In this document: positions 1 to 5,332 of the stretch, one piece after another
Layout: each line of letters opens with the position of its first letter
How positions within the stretch are numbered: the first letter of the stretch is position 1
Assembly (NCBI GenBank): GCA_003218525.1
Contig: QHNU01000115.1
Location: 1 to 5,791, forward strand
Direction of reading: 5' to 3'
Origin: Verrucomicrobiota bacterium
Lineage (GTDB): Bacteria > Verrucomicrobiota > Verrucomicrobiia > Chthoniobacterales > UBA10450
Length of the DNA stretch: 5,791 bases
Made by a program: the position numbers and the translations under genes
Notes under the pieces: model-generated
What the model saw: only the letters and a program-made list of their open reading frames with translations
Told to the model about the DNA's origin: nothing
Database searches by the model: none

Positions 1-36
1 AGCCTTCGTCTTTAACGCAGAGGATGTCGAGGTTAG

Positions 37-210
37 CCATCGAGGACGCTGCGCTTTAGCGGAATCTCAGCAATTTATGTCGAGCGCGACCAGTGGCAAG
101 GATACGATGCATTCCTGCGCACCGTTTTGATTCAGCCGGCAGTAAAACCGTGGTGGGAAATGCGGCGGACATTCTTCGCTCCGGCGTTTCGGGAATACGT
201 TGACCAGTGT
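37..210 (+). pseudogene. C-terminal remnant of an unidentified protein
   Basis: The frame beginning after the TAG at 34-36 reads as real protein, rich in aromatic residues: AIYVERDQWQGYDAF, then a segment containing KPWWEMRR, then FAPAFREYVDQ ending near 210. A tail with paired Trp followed by F-x-x-x-FR-x-YVD resembles the C-termini of several uncharacterised bacterial proteins, though I cannot name the family. The stretch has no ATG before 160 and only a TTG at 127, which has no ribosome binding site. A stop lies directly upstream in the same frame. It therefore looks like the 3' end of a broken gene, or of a gene whose upstream part is in another frame or beyond the window edge. The frame does not stop after YVDQ but continues to 390, so the original stop appears lost. 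Function unknown; it could also be a chance open frame. Confidence 0.35.
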
Positions 211-237
211 GAACCCCTAACTGGTGTTCCGACGCTC

Positions 238-390
238 ATGACTTGGTCCAAAAGGCCGCTTAACAATAGTATACTCATAACAGCGTTGCTGATGGCAGCG
301 GTCGCGATGGTGCAAAGAGCGCAGGCAGCAGTGACACCCCGTGTAGCCAAGGCGGATCGGTCAATGTGGAATGTGAAGATACGACCCTAA
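238..390 (+). CDS. Possible small secreted cationic peptide (copy A)
   Basis: Starting at the ATG at 238, this frame gives 50 residues ending at TAA 388-390. The first part has signal-peptide form: a positive n-region (K5, R6), a hydrophobic core around residues 11-25 (ILITALLMAAVAMV) and an AQA motif at 28-30 suiting signal peptidase I cleavage. The remaining 20 residues would be short and basic (R35, K38, R41, K47 and R49 against D40). A related sequence lies at 4135-4265. Over 15 shared codons (LMAAVAMVQRAQAAV) the two copies differ at four bases, all synonymous third positions, which is the best evidence that it is or was translated. Against it, no Shine-Dalgarno sequence precedes the ATG, and the frame is open upstream to 37, so the true start is uncertain. 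It may instead be the signal-peptide stub of a decayed larger secreted protein. I do not recognise the family. Confidence 0.33.
   Translation: MTWSKRPLNNSILITALLMAAVAMVQRAQAAVTPRVAKADRSMWNVKIRP
288..334 (+). repeat. Dispersed 47-bp repeat, copy A
   Basis: This segment matches 4161-4207 at 43 of 47 bases by direct comparison, including a perfect 23-base core at 304-326. The mismatches are at 297, 300, 303 and 327, each the third base of a codon in the frame of the small peptide. Weaker similarity continues to about 365 with a one-base length difference. Confidence 0.85.
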
Positions 391-531
391 CAATTCTTCC
401 GGTGGCACATAGACATCCAGACGTCGCCCGCGACTGATCGACCCACCGTAAACAACGCGCAGCGAAGCTCGGTCGAAATCCCGGCACTCGTGCGGAGAGT
501 TGGTGCTACCGATTCGTTAAACCCTTAATAC

Positions 532-3500
532 TCATGAACCGCGAGGCTTAATCTCCTGAAACCCGGCCTGCTTTAGCTGTTCATTCAACGAGCGCAGATT
601 GGAACCGAGTAGTTCATTCCACGCATCCACCAGCGGACCGAGTTTTGTCTGAAGGTCCGCAACAGCAGCTTTCACCGCCGCGGTCGGAACGGCATCGACC
701 CCCTGGACGTCGTTGAATAATCCCTCGACGGATTCCAACATAAAGAGTGATGGTGGCGCACCGGGCCGGGCATGCGGCGGGCCGAACTTCGCCAGTGTTT
801 GAACAAATGCCTCCAGTTTGCCGGTCACGTCAGGTCGTTCCGCGGCGCGCGCCTTCAGTTTCGTTAGTTGCTCGGTAATGTCGTCGAACTTTTTCCCGAT
901 CGGCGCCAGCTTCAGCCTCAGTTGATACAATTGCCACGAGAGGTCGAACTGTTCCTGAAGATCGGCCACCGAAGCTTTGACGCGCGGATCCATTTGCACC
1001 GTCAACGGCTGATTGAAAGTCTGCCCATCAACACTCAAGACTACGGTGTAATTGCCCGGTGCGACCCACGGCGAGGTCGCCGTCGGCGGCGTGTTGCGAT
1101 AAGTCGCCGCAATCGGAAACACCGGCTCCACATCCGGCACCGGCGTGTAATGCATATCCCAGAGGAACCGGTACATGCCAGGCTTGGTGGAGACCAACTG
1201 CGGTGGCCGAATCCAGTAACTGGGAACCTTCAGCCGTTTCGGATCGGGCTCCTTCGGCACATCTGTGCTCGAATATTTCCTGACTGACTCCCCTTTGCTA
1301 TCTTTGATCTCGATCGTCACCGGGCCGGTCGCGTCTTTCGAGAGGAAATAGTCGATCATCGCGCCGTCCGGTGGATTTTCACCAGCCGGCTCATCCGGTG
1401 GCAACGGCGTATCGGTGTTCAGATTTGCGCGGACGCGCAACGCCGTCTGCGGTTTGAAAAGCAGATTGGCTCTGTAGCCGCGGGCGCTGACCGCGGCTGT
1501 GCTTGACGTGGCGGGTGCATCGGGGCCGGCGACCCCGGCTACAGCATTGAACTGCCGCAGCGGAGTGACGTTATCGAGAATCCAGAACCCGCGGCCGTGC
1601 GTGGCCGCGACGAGATCGTCCCCCTTAATAATAAGATCGCGCACCGAGGTGGCCGGCAGATTCAGCCGAAGCGATTCCCAGTTCCCGCCATCATCAAACG
1701 AGACGTAAATGCCCTTTTCCGTTCCGCTGAAAAGAAGGCCTTTGCGCTCCGGATCTTCGCGAATTGCGTTCACGATTTCACCCGCCGGGATTCCCTTGAC
1801 GATTTCCGTCCACGTTTTGCCGCGGTCGTGCGTCCGGAAAATATGCGGCCGCAAATCGTCGATGCGCAATGCGTTGACCGCGGCATAAGCGGTATTCGCG
1901 TCGAAGTGTCCGGCCTCAACCAGCGAAATCTTTTGCCACGCCGAGACGGTTGGCGGCGTCACGTCCGTCCACGTTTTTCCGCCGTCGGTGCTAAGATGAA
2001 TCAAACCGTCATCGGTGCCGCACCAGATTCGATTCACCTCGAGCGGCGACGGCGCGACGGTGTAAATGACGCCGCGCCTGTAGACCTGGCGGGTCGCATT
2101 GTCTTTGTATTTTCCAATGCTCGCCGGCAGCTCGTACTGCGGTCGCGACAGATCGGGGCTGATCTTTTCCCAATGATCGCCGCGGTCGCGCGTCTGCCAG
2201 AGGGTATTTCCGGCGAAGAACATGAGATGCGGATCGAGCGGCGAAAAAACCACCGGTTCCGTCCGCAACGTTCGGAAATCGTCCGTTTGCACCGGGACCG
2301 GCAAAATGCTTTGCGCCTGACCGGTCCGGCGATCGAACCGCGTCAGCTTCCCGCCGTAAACGATGTCCGGATCGATCGGATCGGCGACGACATAACCATA
2401 TTCTTCAGCCGCGACCGGCTGCCAGTCCCGAAAGGTGATCTCGCCTTCATCGCCGCGACTTTTGATACCGACCGAGCCGCTTTCCTGTTGCCCGCCGTAA
2501 AGGCGATACGGAAACGCGTTGTCGGCACTGACATGATACAACTGTGCCGTCGATTGGTTGTACCACGAGCTCCAGGTCACACCGCCATTGACCGTGACGA
2601 TCGCTCCCTGGTCCGAGCCGAGCAGAATAATGTCGGGATTGTTCGGATTAATCCAAACATTTTGATAATCGTCGCCGCCGGGAGCCCCGCGCCATCCCTC
2701 CCACGTTTTGCCGCCGTCGGTCGATTTCCAGCAAACCACGCTCGCCGAGTAAACGATCTGCGGATTTTTCGGATCGAATCGAACTACCGGCAGATCGCCG
2801 CCACCGATACCAAGGCCCGGGCGCGGGTCCTCGGTCGTGCCGTTCCAGGTTTCGCCGCCGTCCTCCGAGCGATAAAGTTTCGCTATCGTTTTCGTCCGGA
2901 CGGCGGCGAAAAGTGTTTTCGGCGAACTTGGCGCAATACTGATGTTCGCCTGCACAGTGTTGGCCGGCAGCCCCTTTGTTAACTGTCGCCAGGTTTTGCC
3001 GCCATCGGCCGATTTGAATATGCCGCCGTTGTCTCCATTGAACACGCCGTTCTCCCACGGGCCTTCGCGTGATTCCCACAACGCACCGTAAACAATTGCC
3101 GGATTGCTCGGATCGATCTGGACGTCGCTGGCGCCAACGTTTTCATCGCGGGAAAGTACCTTTTCGAAAGTTTTACCGCCGTCGAGCGACCGATAAATAC
3201 CGCGCTCCTGGTTAGGCCCGTAGGGATGTCCGGCAACTGCGACGAAAATGCGATCTGGATTTTTTGGATCGACAGCCAATTGCGCAATCTGCTGACCATC
3301 GCGCAACTCTAGATGCGTCCATGTCTTTCCGGCATCAGTGGATTTGTAAACACCGTCCCCGACTGACAGATCAGGCCGATGCAATCCTTCGCCGCTGCCG
3401 ACGTAAACGACACTTGGATTTGAAACTGAAACGGCGATCGCACCGATCGACCCCGTCGGCTGATTATCAAAGATCGGCTGCCAGGTTCGGCCGTAATCGG

Positions 3501-3699
3501 TCGATTTGAAAACCCCGCCATTCACTGGCGCCATGTAAAAGACATTCGGCTGCGACGGCACACCCGCGATCGCGCGTGTCCGGCCGCCGCGATACGGCCC
3601 GATATTCCGCCACCGCAAAATCGAATCGAATTCTCCCGCTCGGGCCTGACCAAGTCCGCAGACTAGGATAAAGATGACGATGTTTCTGACGCAGAGCAT
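532..3699 (-). CDS. Secreted multi-Asp-box (BNR / VPS10-sortilin-like) beta-propeller protein, often annotated glycosyl hydrolase
   Basis: The product has 1055 residues from the ATG at 3697-3699. The frame extends to a TTG at 3777, but the ATG is preferred because it opens directly on a signal peptide: R5, hydrophobic core IVIFILVCGLG, and ARA before Gly22. A weak purine-rich stretch (AGAAGAGAG) lies about 12 bases upstream. There is no Gly/Ala/Ser before the Cys, so it is not an obvious lipoprotein. The mature protein begins with a typical family motif (RWRNIGPYRGGRTRAI) and carries about eleven Asp-boxes (S-x-D-x-G-x-T-W) between residues 66 and 674, as in tandem beta-propellers of the sortilin/VPS10 and GH74-like superfamily. 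ATHGRGFWILDN (699-710) closes the propeller region. An Ig-like segment follows near residue 880 (APGNYTVVLSVDG), then a helical region from about 905 to 1045. Such proteins are usually exported. 'Glycosyl hydrolase' is only a fold-based label: I identify no catalytic pair, and substrate or binding role is unknown. It appears intact and monocistronic. Confidence 0.93.
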   Translation of the reverse strand: MLCVRNIVIFILVCGLGQARAGEFDSILRWRNIGPYRGGRTRAIAGVPSQPNVFYMAPVNGGVFKSTDYGRTWQPIFDNQPTGSIGAIAVSVSNPSVVYVGSGEGLHRPDLSVGDGVYKSTDAGKTWTHLELRDGQQIAQLAVDPKNPDRIFVAVAGHPYGPNQERGIYRSLDGGKTFEKVLSRDENVGASDVQIDPSNPAIVYGALWESREGPWENGVFNGDNGGIFKSADGGKTWRQLTKGLPANTVQANISIAPSSPKTLFAAVRTKTIAKLYRSEDGGETWNGTTEDPRPGLGIGGGDLPVVRFDPKNPQIVYSASVVCWKSTDGGKTWEGWRGAPGGDDYQNVWINPNNPDIILLGSDQGAIVTVNGGVTWSSWYNQSTAQLYHVSADNAFPYRLYGGQQESGSVGIKSRGDEGEITFRDWQPVAAEEYGYVVADPIDPDIVYGGKLTRFDRRTGQAQSILPVPVQTDDFRTLRTEPVVFSPLDPHLMFFAGNTLWQTRDRGDHWEKISPDLSRPQYELPASIGKYKDNATRQVYRRGVIYTVAPSPLEVNRIWCGTDDGLIHLSTDGGKTWTDVTPPTVSAWQKISLVEAGHFDANTAYAAVNALRIDDLRPHIFRTHDRGKTWTEIVKGIPAGEIVNAIREDPERKGLLFSGTEKGIYVSFDDGGNWESLRLNLPATSVRDLIIKGDDLVAATHGRGFWILDNVTPLRQFNAVAGVAGPDAPATSSTAAVSARGYRANLLFKPQTALRVRANLNTDTPLPPDEPAGENPPDGAMIDYFLSKDATGPVTIEIKDSKGESVRKYSSTDVPKEPDPKRLKVPSYWIRPPQLVSTKPGMYRFLWDMHYTPVPDVEPVFPIAATYRNTPPTATSPWVAPGNYTVVLSVDGQTFNQPLTVQMDPRVKASVADLQEQFDLSWQLYQLRLKLAPIGKKFDDITEQLTKLKARAAERPDVTGKLEAFVQTLAKFGPPHARPGAPPSLFMLESVEGLFNDVQGVDAVPTAAVKAAVADLQTKLGPLVDAWNELLGSNLRSLNEQLKQAGFQEIKPRGS
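1678..3504 (-). repeat. Array of eleven Asp-box coding repeats
   Basis: Within the propeller gene the Asp-box is encoded about eleven times, at residues (from the ATG) 66, 120, 171, 230, 278, 326, 369, 503, 570, 623 and 667. Most keep S-x-D-x-G-K-T-W. Degenerate ones are NGGVTW (369), TRDRGDHW (503) and SFDDGGNW (667). The 127-residue gap between 376 and 503 lacks a visible box, which may mark the boundary between two propellers. On the DNA, the + strand shows recurrent variants of ttttgccgccgtcggtcga where the boxes lie. Confidence 0.85.
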
Positions 3700-3918
3700 A
3701 AAGCGCGGCCACTCTCTTCTGCCATCGGCAGAGGCGCAAGATAACTCAGACCAAGTATGCGTCTGCCAACTACGCAAATTGCCTCTGTCAGGATCTTAAT
3801 CATCGATTCGAAGATCGGGGCGCGTAGTAGAGATGAGGAATACAGCGGAGTTCCGAAACTGGCCGCTGTGCTTCGTCTGGCAGACGGTGAAATTCGCTCG
3901 AGCGCATCGATAAAACGG

Positions 3919-3935
3919 CGCTCCGATTCGGAGCG
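3919..3935. repeat. Perfect inverted repeat, 8-bp arms
   Basis: CGCTCCGA and TCGGAGCG are exact reverse complements separated by one T. With a one-base centre it works better as a DNA dyad than as an RNA hairpin, and no T-tract follows on either strand, so it is not a standard terminator. No function can be assigned. Confidence 0.6.
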
Positions 3936-3994
3936 TGAGTCTGTCAGTGAGCGCAGCCAAGCCAAAATTACATCTTGCTTGTTCTTCTCGCCTC

Positions 3995-4010
3995 GATCTC
4001 CGGCGAGATC
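3995..4010. repeat. Short stem-loop
   Basis: GATCTC and GAGATC form a 6-bp stem around the four-base loop CGGC. No run of T follows, so it is not a clear terminator. It lies in the gene-poor stretch upstream of the propeller gene. Confidence 0.4.
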
Positions 4011-4108
4011 CCGACTTCTCATTTACTTTGAAGGATCGCGACTGACACGCGCGTCCACCGCCGGTTACTTCGAAATGATGCAAACACTCGCCGCTGTATG
4101 CATCACCT

Positions 4109-4119
4109 GAGGATTCCTC
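4109..4119. repeat. Short inverted repeat next to the 14-bp palindrome
   Basis: GAGGA and TCCTC are exact reverse complements around a single T. The repeat ends two bases before the larger palindrome, so the two dyads are nearly adjacent. By itself an 11-bp dyad is weak evidence. Confidence 0.4.
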
Positions 4120-4120
4120 C

Positions 4121-4134
4121 ATGTAACGTTACAT
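4121..4134. promoter_or_regulatory. Perfect 14-bp palindrome, possible operator
   Basis: ATGTAACGTTACAT is fully self-complementary. A perfect dyad of this size with TAAC/GTTA half-sites is the kind of site bound by dimeric helix-turn-helix repressors (TetR-family operators often look like this; that link is inference). It lies immediately upstream of the second small-peptide copy, whose first possible start is TTG 4135. It is over 400 bases from the propeller start and beyond the 3' end of the methyltransferase gene, so if it is an operator its target is probably a + strand transcript. No regulator gene is visible in the window. Confidence 0.4.
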
Positions 4135-4265
4135 TTGCACCAGGTGATTGCCGGAATCGTGCTGATGGCTGCAGTAGCGATGGTGCAAAGAGCGCAGGCC
4201 GCAGTGAAACCCGTGCAGCGGAGCCCGATCGGCAAATGATTCCGTTCGTTAGGTTGCGTGCTTGA
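4135..4265 (+). pseudogene. Possible small secreted peptide (copy B), probably frameshifted
   Basis: From TTG 4135 or GTG 4144 the frame gives a hydrophobic stretch (VIAGIVLMAAVAMV), an AQA cleavage-like motif, and stops at TGA 4237-4239 after 34 or 31 codons. It matches copy A (238-390) over 15 codons with synonymous changes only. Downstream, B is one base shorter than A. Correcting this puts it into a frame reading DRQMIPFVRLRA and stopping at TGA 4263-4265, which resembles the end of copy A (DRSMWNVKIRP) in length and in its basic, aliphatic pattern. B therefore looks like a frameshifted relative of A, unless the short form is itself functional. No ATG with a ribosome binding site is present, and the basic n-region expected of a signal peptide is missing. 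The family is unknown. Confidence 0.33.
4161..4207 (+). repeat. Dispersed 47-bp repeat, copy B
   Basis: This is the partner of 288-334, with 43 of 47 bases identical and a perfect 23-base core at 4177-4199. The two copies lie in the same orientation on either side of the propeller gene, about 3.9 kb apart. Confidence 0.85.
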
Positions 4266-4286
4266 GTAACCCTTGATGTCTTTCCC

Positions 4287-5138
4287 CTATATGGTGGGAT
4301 TTCTACCGCTAACGATTAATGCCTCCGCGGGAAAACTCATCTTTCCGCTCACAAAGTATCTCCGTGCTGCATCGGCCACAGCCTGCTTGATGGTTGGTAG
4401 TTGAGCGGGCGTGAGGCGAGCCATTTTTTCGCGCAAAGTTTCGGACATTTCAGTCCGCAACTGCCAGAACTGCTCAAATGAGATTGCCGCTTCAATCTGA
4501 AAATTCAGCTGGCGCTCAATCGCATTTTCAGCGTCAGCCTTTACCAGGATTCCAGCCAGCTTACCGGGAACGGCAAAACGGAATGCATCTGGCGCATCGG
4601 GATCCTGTTTAGGAAACTCCACAAATCGATCTATCACGTCTGTGATAGTCGAAAAGAACGGATTAGCTTCCGTTGGACCCCAGACGACAAATGCGACATA
4701 TCCACCCTCGACAATCACTCTCAGCGCCTCCCGAACCGCAGTGACGGGGTCGAGGAAAAACATTGCTGATAACCTGCTGACGGCTACATCAAATGCACGG
4801 TCCTCGAACGGCAGGTCATCGGCAGAACATTGCCTGAAGTGGATGTTTATTAGCCCGCGCCTGCCCGCTTCCGCCTGAGCGGTTTCGACCATACCGGCTA
4901 CAGGATCCGTGTACATTACCGATCCTGTTGGCCCAACAATGCATGAGATTGTGAGCGATGGCTCGCCGCTTCCGCCACCGATATCGAGCACCTTCTGGCC
5001 AATCCCGATCTGCGCTTCTTCGACTAGACCGGACGTTAATGGCGCGAACATCTGTGCGATGAGCACTCGATACTTGTCCCAATACCGCGCAGAAGCTTGC
5101 CACGCCTCCAGAACTTTGCTCTGTTCTTCGGGATTCAT
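4287..5138 (-). CDS. Class I SAM-dependent methyltransferase
   Basis: The 283-residue product has the Rossmann-like methyltransferase core of the UbiE/Methyltransf_11 type. Motif I is VLDIGGGSGEPSL (50-62), the glycine loop that binds S-adenosylmethionine. The acidic end of strand 2 is TDP (77-79). SADDLPFEDRAFDVAVSRL (105-123) corresponds to the adenine-contacting and motif IV region. EALRVIVEGGYVAFVVW (137-153) is the usual LRVLxPGG-like segment. The N-terminus (AWQASARYWDKY, 12-23) and the C-terminal 130 residues match the usual layout of soluble small-molecule methyltransferases of this size. The methyl acceptor cannot be read from the sequence, and neighbours give no pathway hint. ATG 5136-5138 is the only start in frame after an upstream TGA. 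The nearest strong Shine-Dalgarno lies 27 bases upstream, which is unusually far. The gene seems intact and has its own candidate promoter. Confidence 0.92.
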   Translation of the reverse strand: MNPEEQSKVLEAWQASARYWDKYRVLIAQMFAPLTSGLVEEAQIGIGQKVLDIGGGSGEPSLTISCIVGPTGSVMYTDPVAGMVETAQAEAGRRGLINIHFRQCSADDLPFEDRAFDVAVSRLSAMFFLDPVTAVREALRVIVEGGYVAFVVWGPTEANPFFSTITDVIDRFVEFPKQDPDAPDAFRFAVPGKLAGILVKADAENAIERQLNFQIEAAISFEQFWQLRTEMSETLREKMARLTPAQLPTIKQAVADAARRYFVSGKMSFPAEALIVSGRNPTI

Positions 5139-5154
5139 TCTGGTTCGACCAAAG

Positions 5155-5162
5155 CTGACCCC
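5155..5162 (+). repeat. CTGACCCC motif, copy 1
   Basis: The 8-mer recurs at 5288-5295 in the same orientation, in similar contexts (GCTGACCCCGTT and ACTGACCCCTTT). This copy sits in the methyltransferase leader, between its Shine-Dalgarno sequence and its ATG. An 8-mer repeated within 140 bases can arise by chance. Confidence 0.4.
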
Positions 5163-5165
5163 GTT

Positions 5166-5173
5166 CTCCTCCC
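5166..5173 (-). promoter_or_regulatory. Strong but distant Shine-Dalgarno for the methyltransferase
   Basis: On the - strand this reads GGGAGGAG, a near-ideal anti-16S match, but it ends 27 bases before the ATG at 5138 instead of the usual 5-10. No in-frame ATG, GTG or TTG lies closer. The intervening stretch contains the GGGGTCAG motif. Confidence 0.45.
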
Positions 5174-5201
5174 TTTCCGCTTTCTCCCCGCCTAAATCTC
5201 A

Positions 5202-5230
5202 AGTATACAAATGTAATCCGGTTCTGCCTA
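5202..5230 (-). promoter_or_regulatory. Candidate sigma-70-type promoter for the methyltransferase
   Basis: On the - strand, TAGGCA (5230-5225) and TATACT (5207-5202) are separated by exactly 17 bases and match the -35 and -10 consensus at 4/6 and 5/6. Transcription would start near 5195, leaving a leader of about 57 bases that includes the purine-rich Shine-Dalgarno sequence. This is prediction by consensus only. Confidence 0.42.
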
Positions 5231-5287
5231 CCCCGCCCCGACGGTCCACCACCGGGAGCCGGTTATGAAAAGTGCAAAACGTGAGGA

Positions 5288-5295
5288 CTGACCCC
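5288..5295 (+). repeat. CTGACCCC motif, copy 2
   Basis: Second copy of the 8-mer at 5155-5162, 133 bases away. It is embedded in GTGAGGACTGACCCCTTTTT. The context reminds me of short intergenic repeats found near REP-associated (Y1) transposases, but this is an impression from memory and no transposase is in the window. Confidence 0.4.
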
Positions 5296-5332
5296 TTTTT
5301 CTGAGGCTCTAGGATCGCGAGGTGGACGCTGG

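Larger units (their letters stand above)
3700..4108. other. Gene-poor region upstream of the propeller gene
   Basis: Open frames exist on both strands here (3757-4110 on +, 3663-4022 and 3796-4122 on -). Their products are Ser/Arg-rich, lack recognisable domains, and overlap one another and the start of the propeller gene, so I regard none as a gene. The propeller promoter should lie in the part nearest 3700, but I could not find a convincing -35/-10 pair with normal spacing. The stretch contains a perfect inverted repeat at 3919-3935 and a small stem-loop at 3995-4010. It may be a structured or repetitive intergenic element, or decayed coding DNA. Confidence 0.5.

Noticed and set aside
244..275. 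Promoter with TATACT (270-275) inside the peptide A frame
   Set aside because: The nearest -35-like hexamer, TTGGTC at 244-249, is 20 bases away and weak, and the hexamer lies inside the proposed signal-peptide codons.
464..495. tRNA-like T-arm (GGTCGAAATCCC)
   Set aside because: The bases flanking the loop do not form a 5-bp T stem, and no anticodon arm, D arm or acceptor pairing was found nearby.
439..531. Terminator for the propeller gene
   Set aside because: Short complementary pieces (CGACC at 439 and GGTCG at 471) are far apart and weak, and no T-tract follows on the - strand after the stop at 532.
1597..2982. Long + strand open frame (461 codons) inside the propeller gene
   Set aside because: It is very Arg-rich, has no domain, and lies antisense to a clearly coding sequence with recurrent Asp-boxes. 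It is a shadow frame produced by GC-rich codons.
3700..3777. Extension of the propeller gene upstream to the TTG at 3777
   Set aside because: It would place 26 residues before an excellent signal peptide, and the region has no good ribosome binding site at normal spacing for the TTG. The ATG at 3699 fits an exported protein much better.
3757..4110. Open frame of 117 codons on the + strand
   Set aside because: Its Ser/Arg-rich product has no recognisable motif, it overlaps equally long minus-strand frames and the propeller signal region, and no ribosome binding site was seen.
4240..4286. Terminator after the methyltransferase gene
   Set aside because: No stable hairpin with a T-run could be found on the - strand downstream of the TAG at 4287-4289.
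4816..5202. Minus-strand 128-codon frame overlapping the methyltransferase start
   Set aside because: It overlaps the motif I region of the methyltransferase in another frame and has an Arg/Ser-rich, domainless product.
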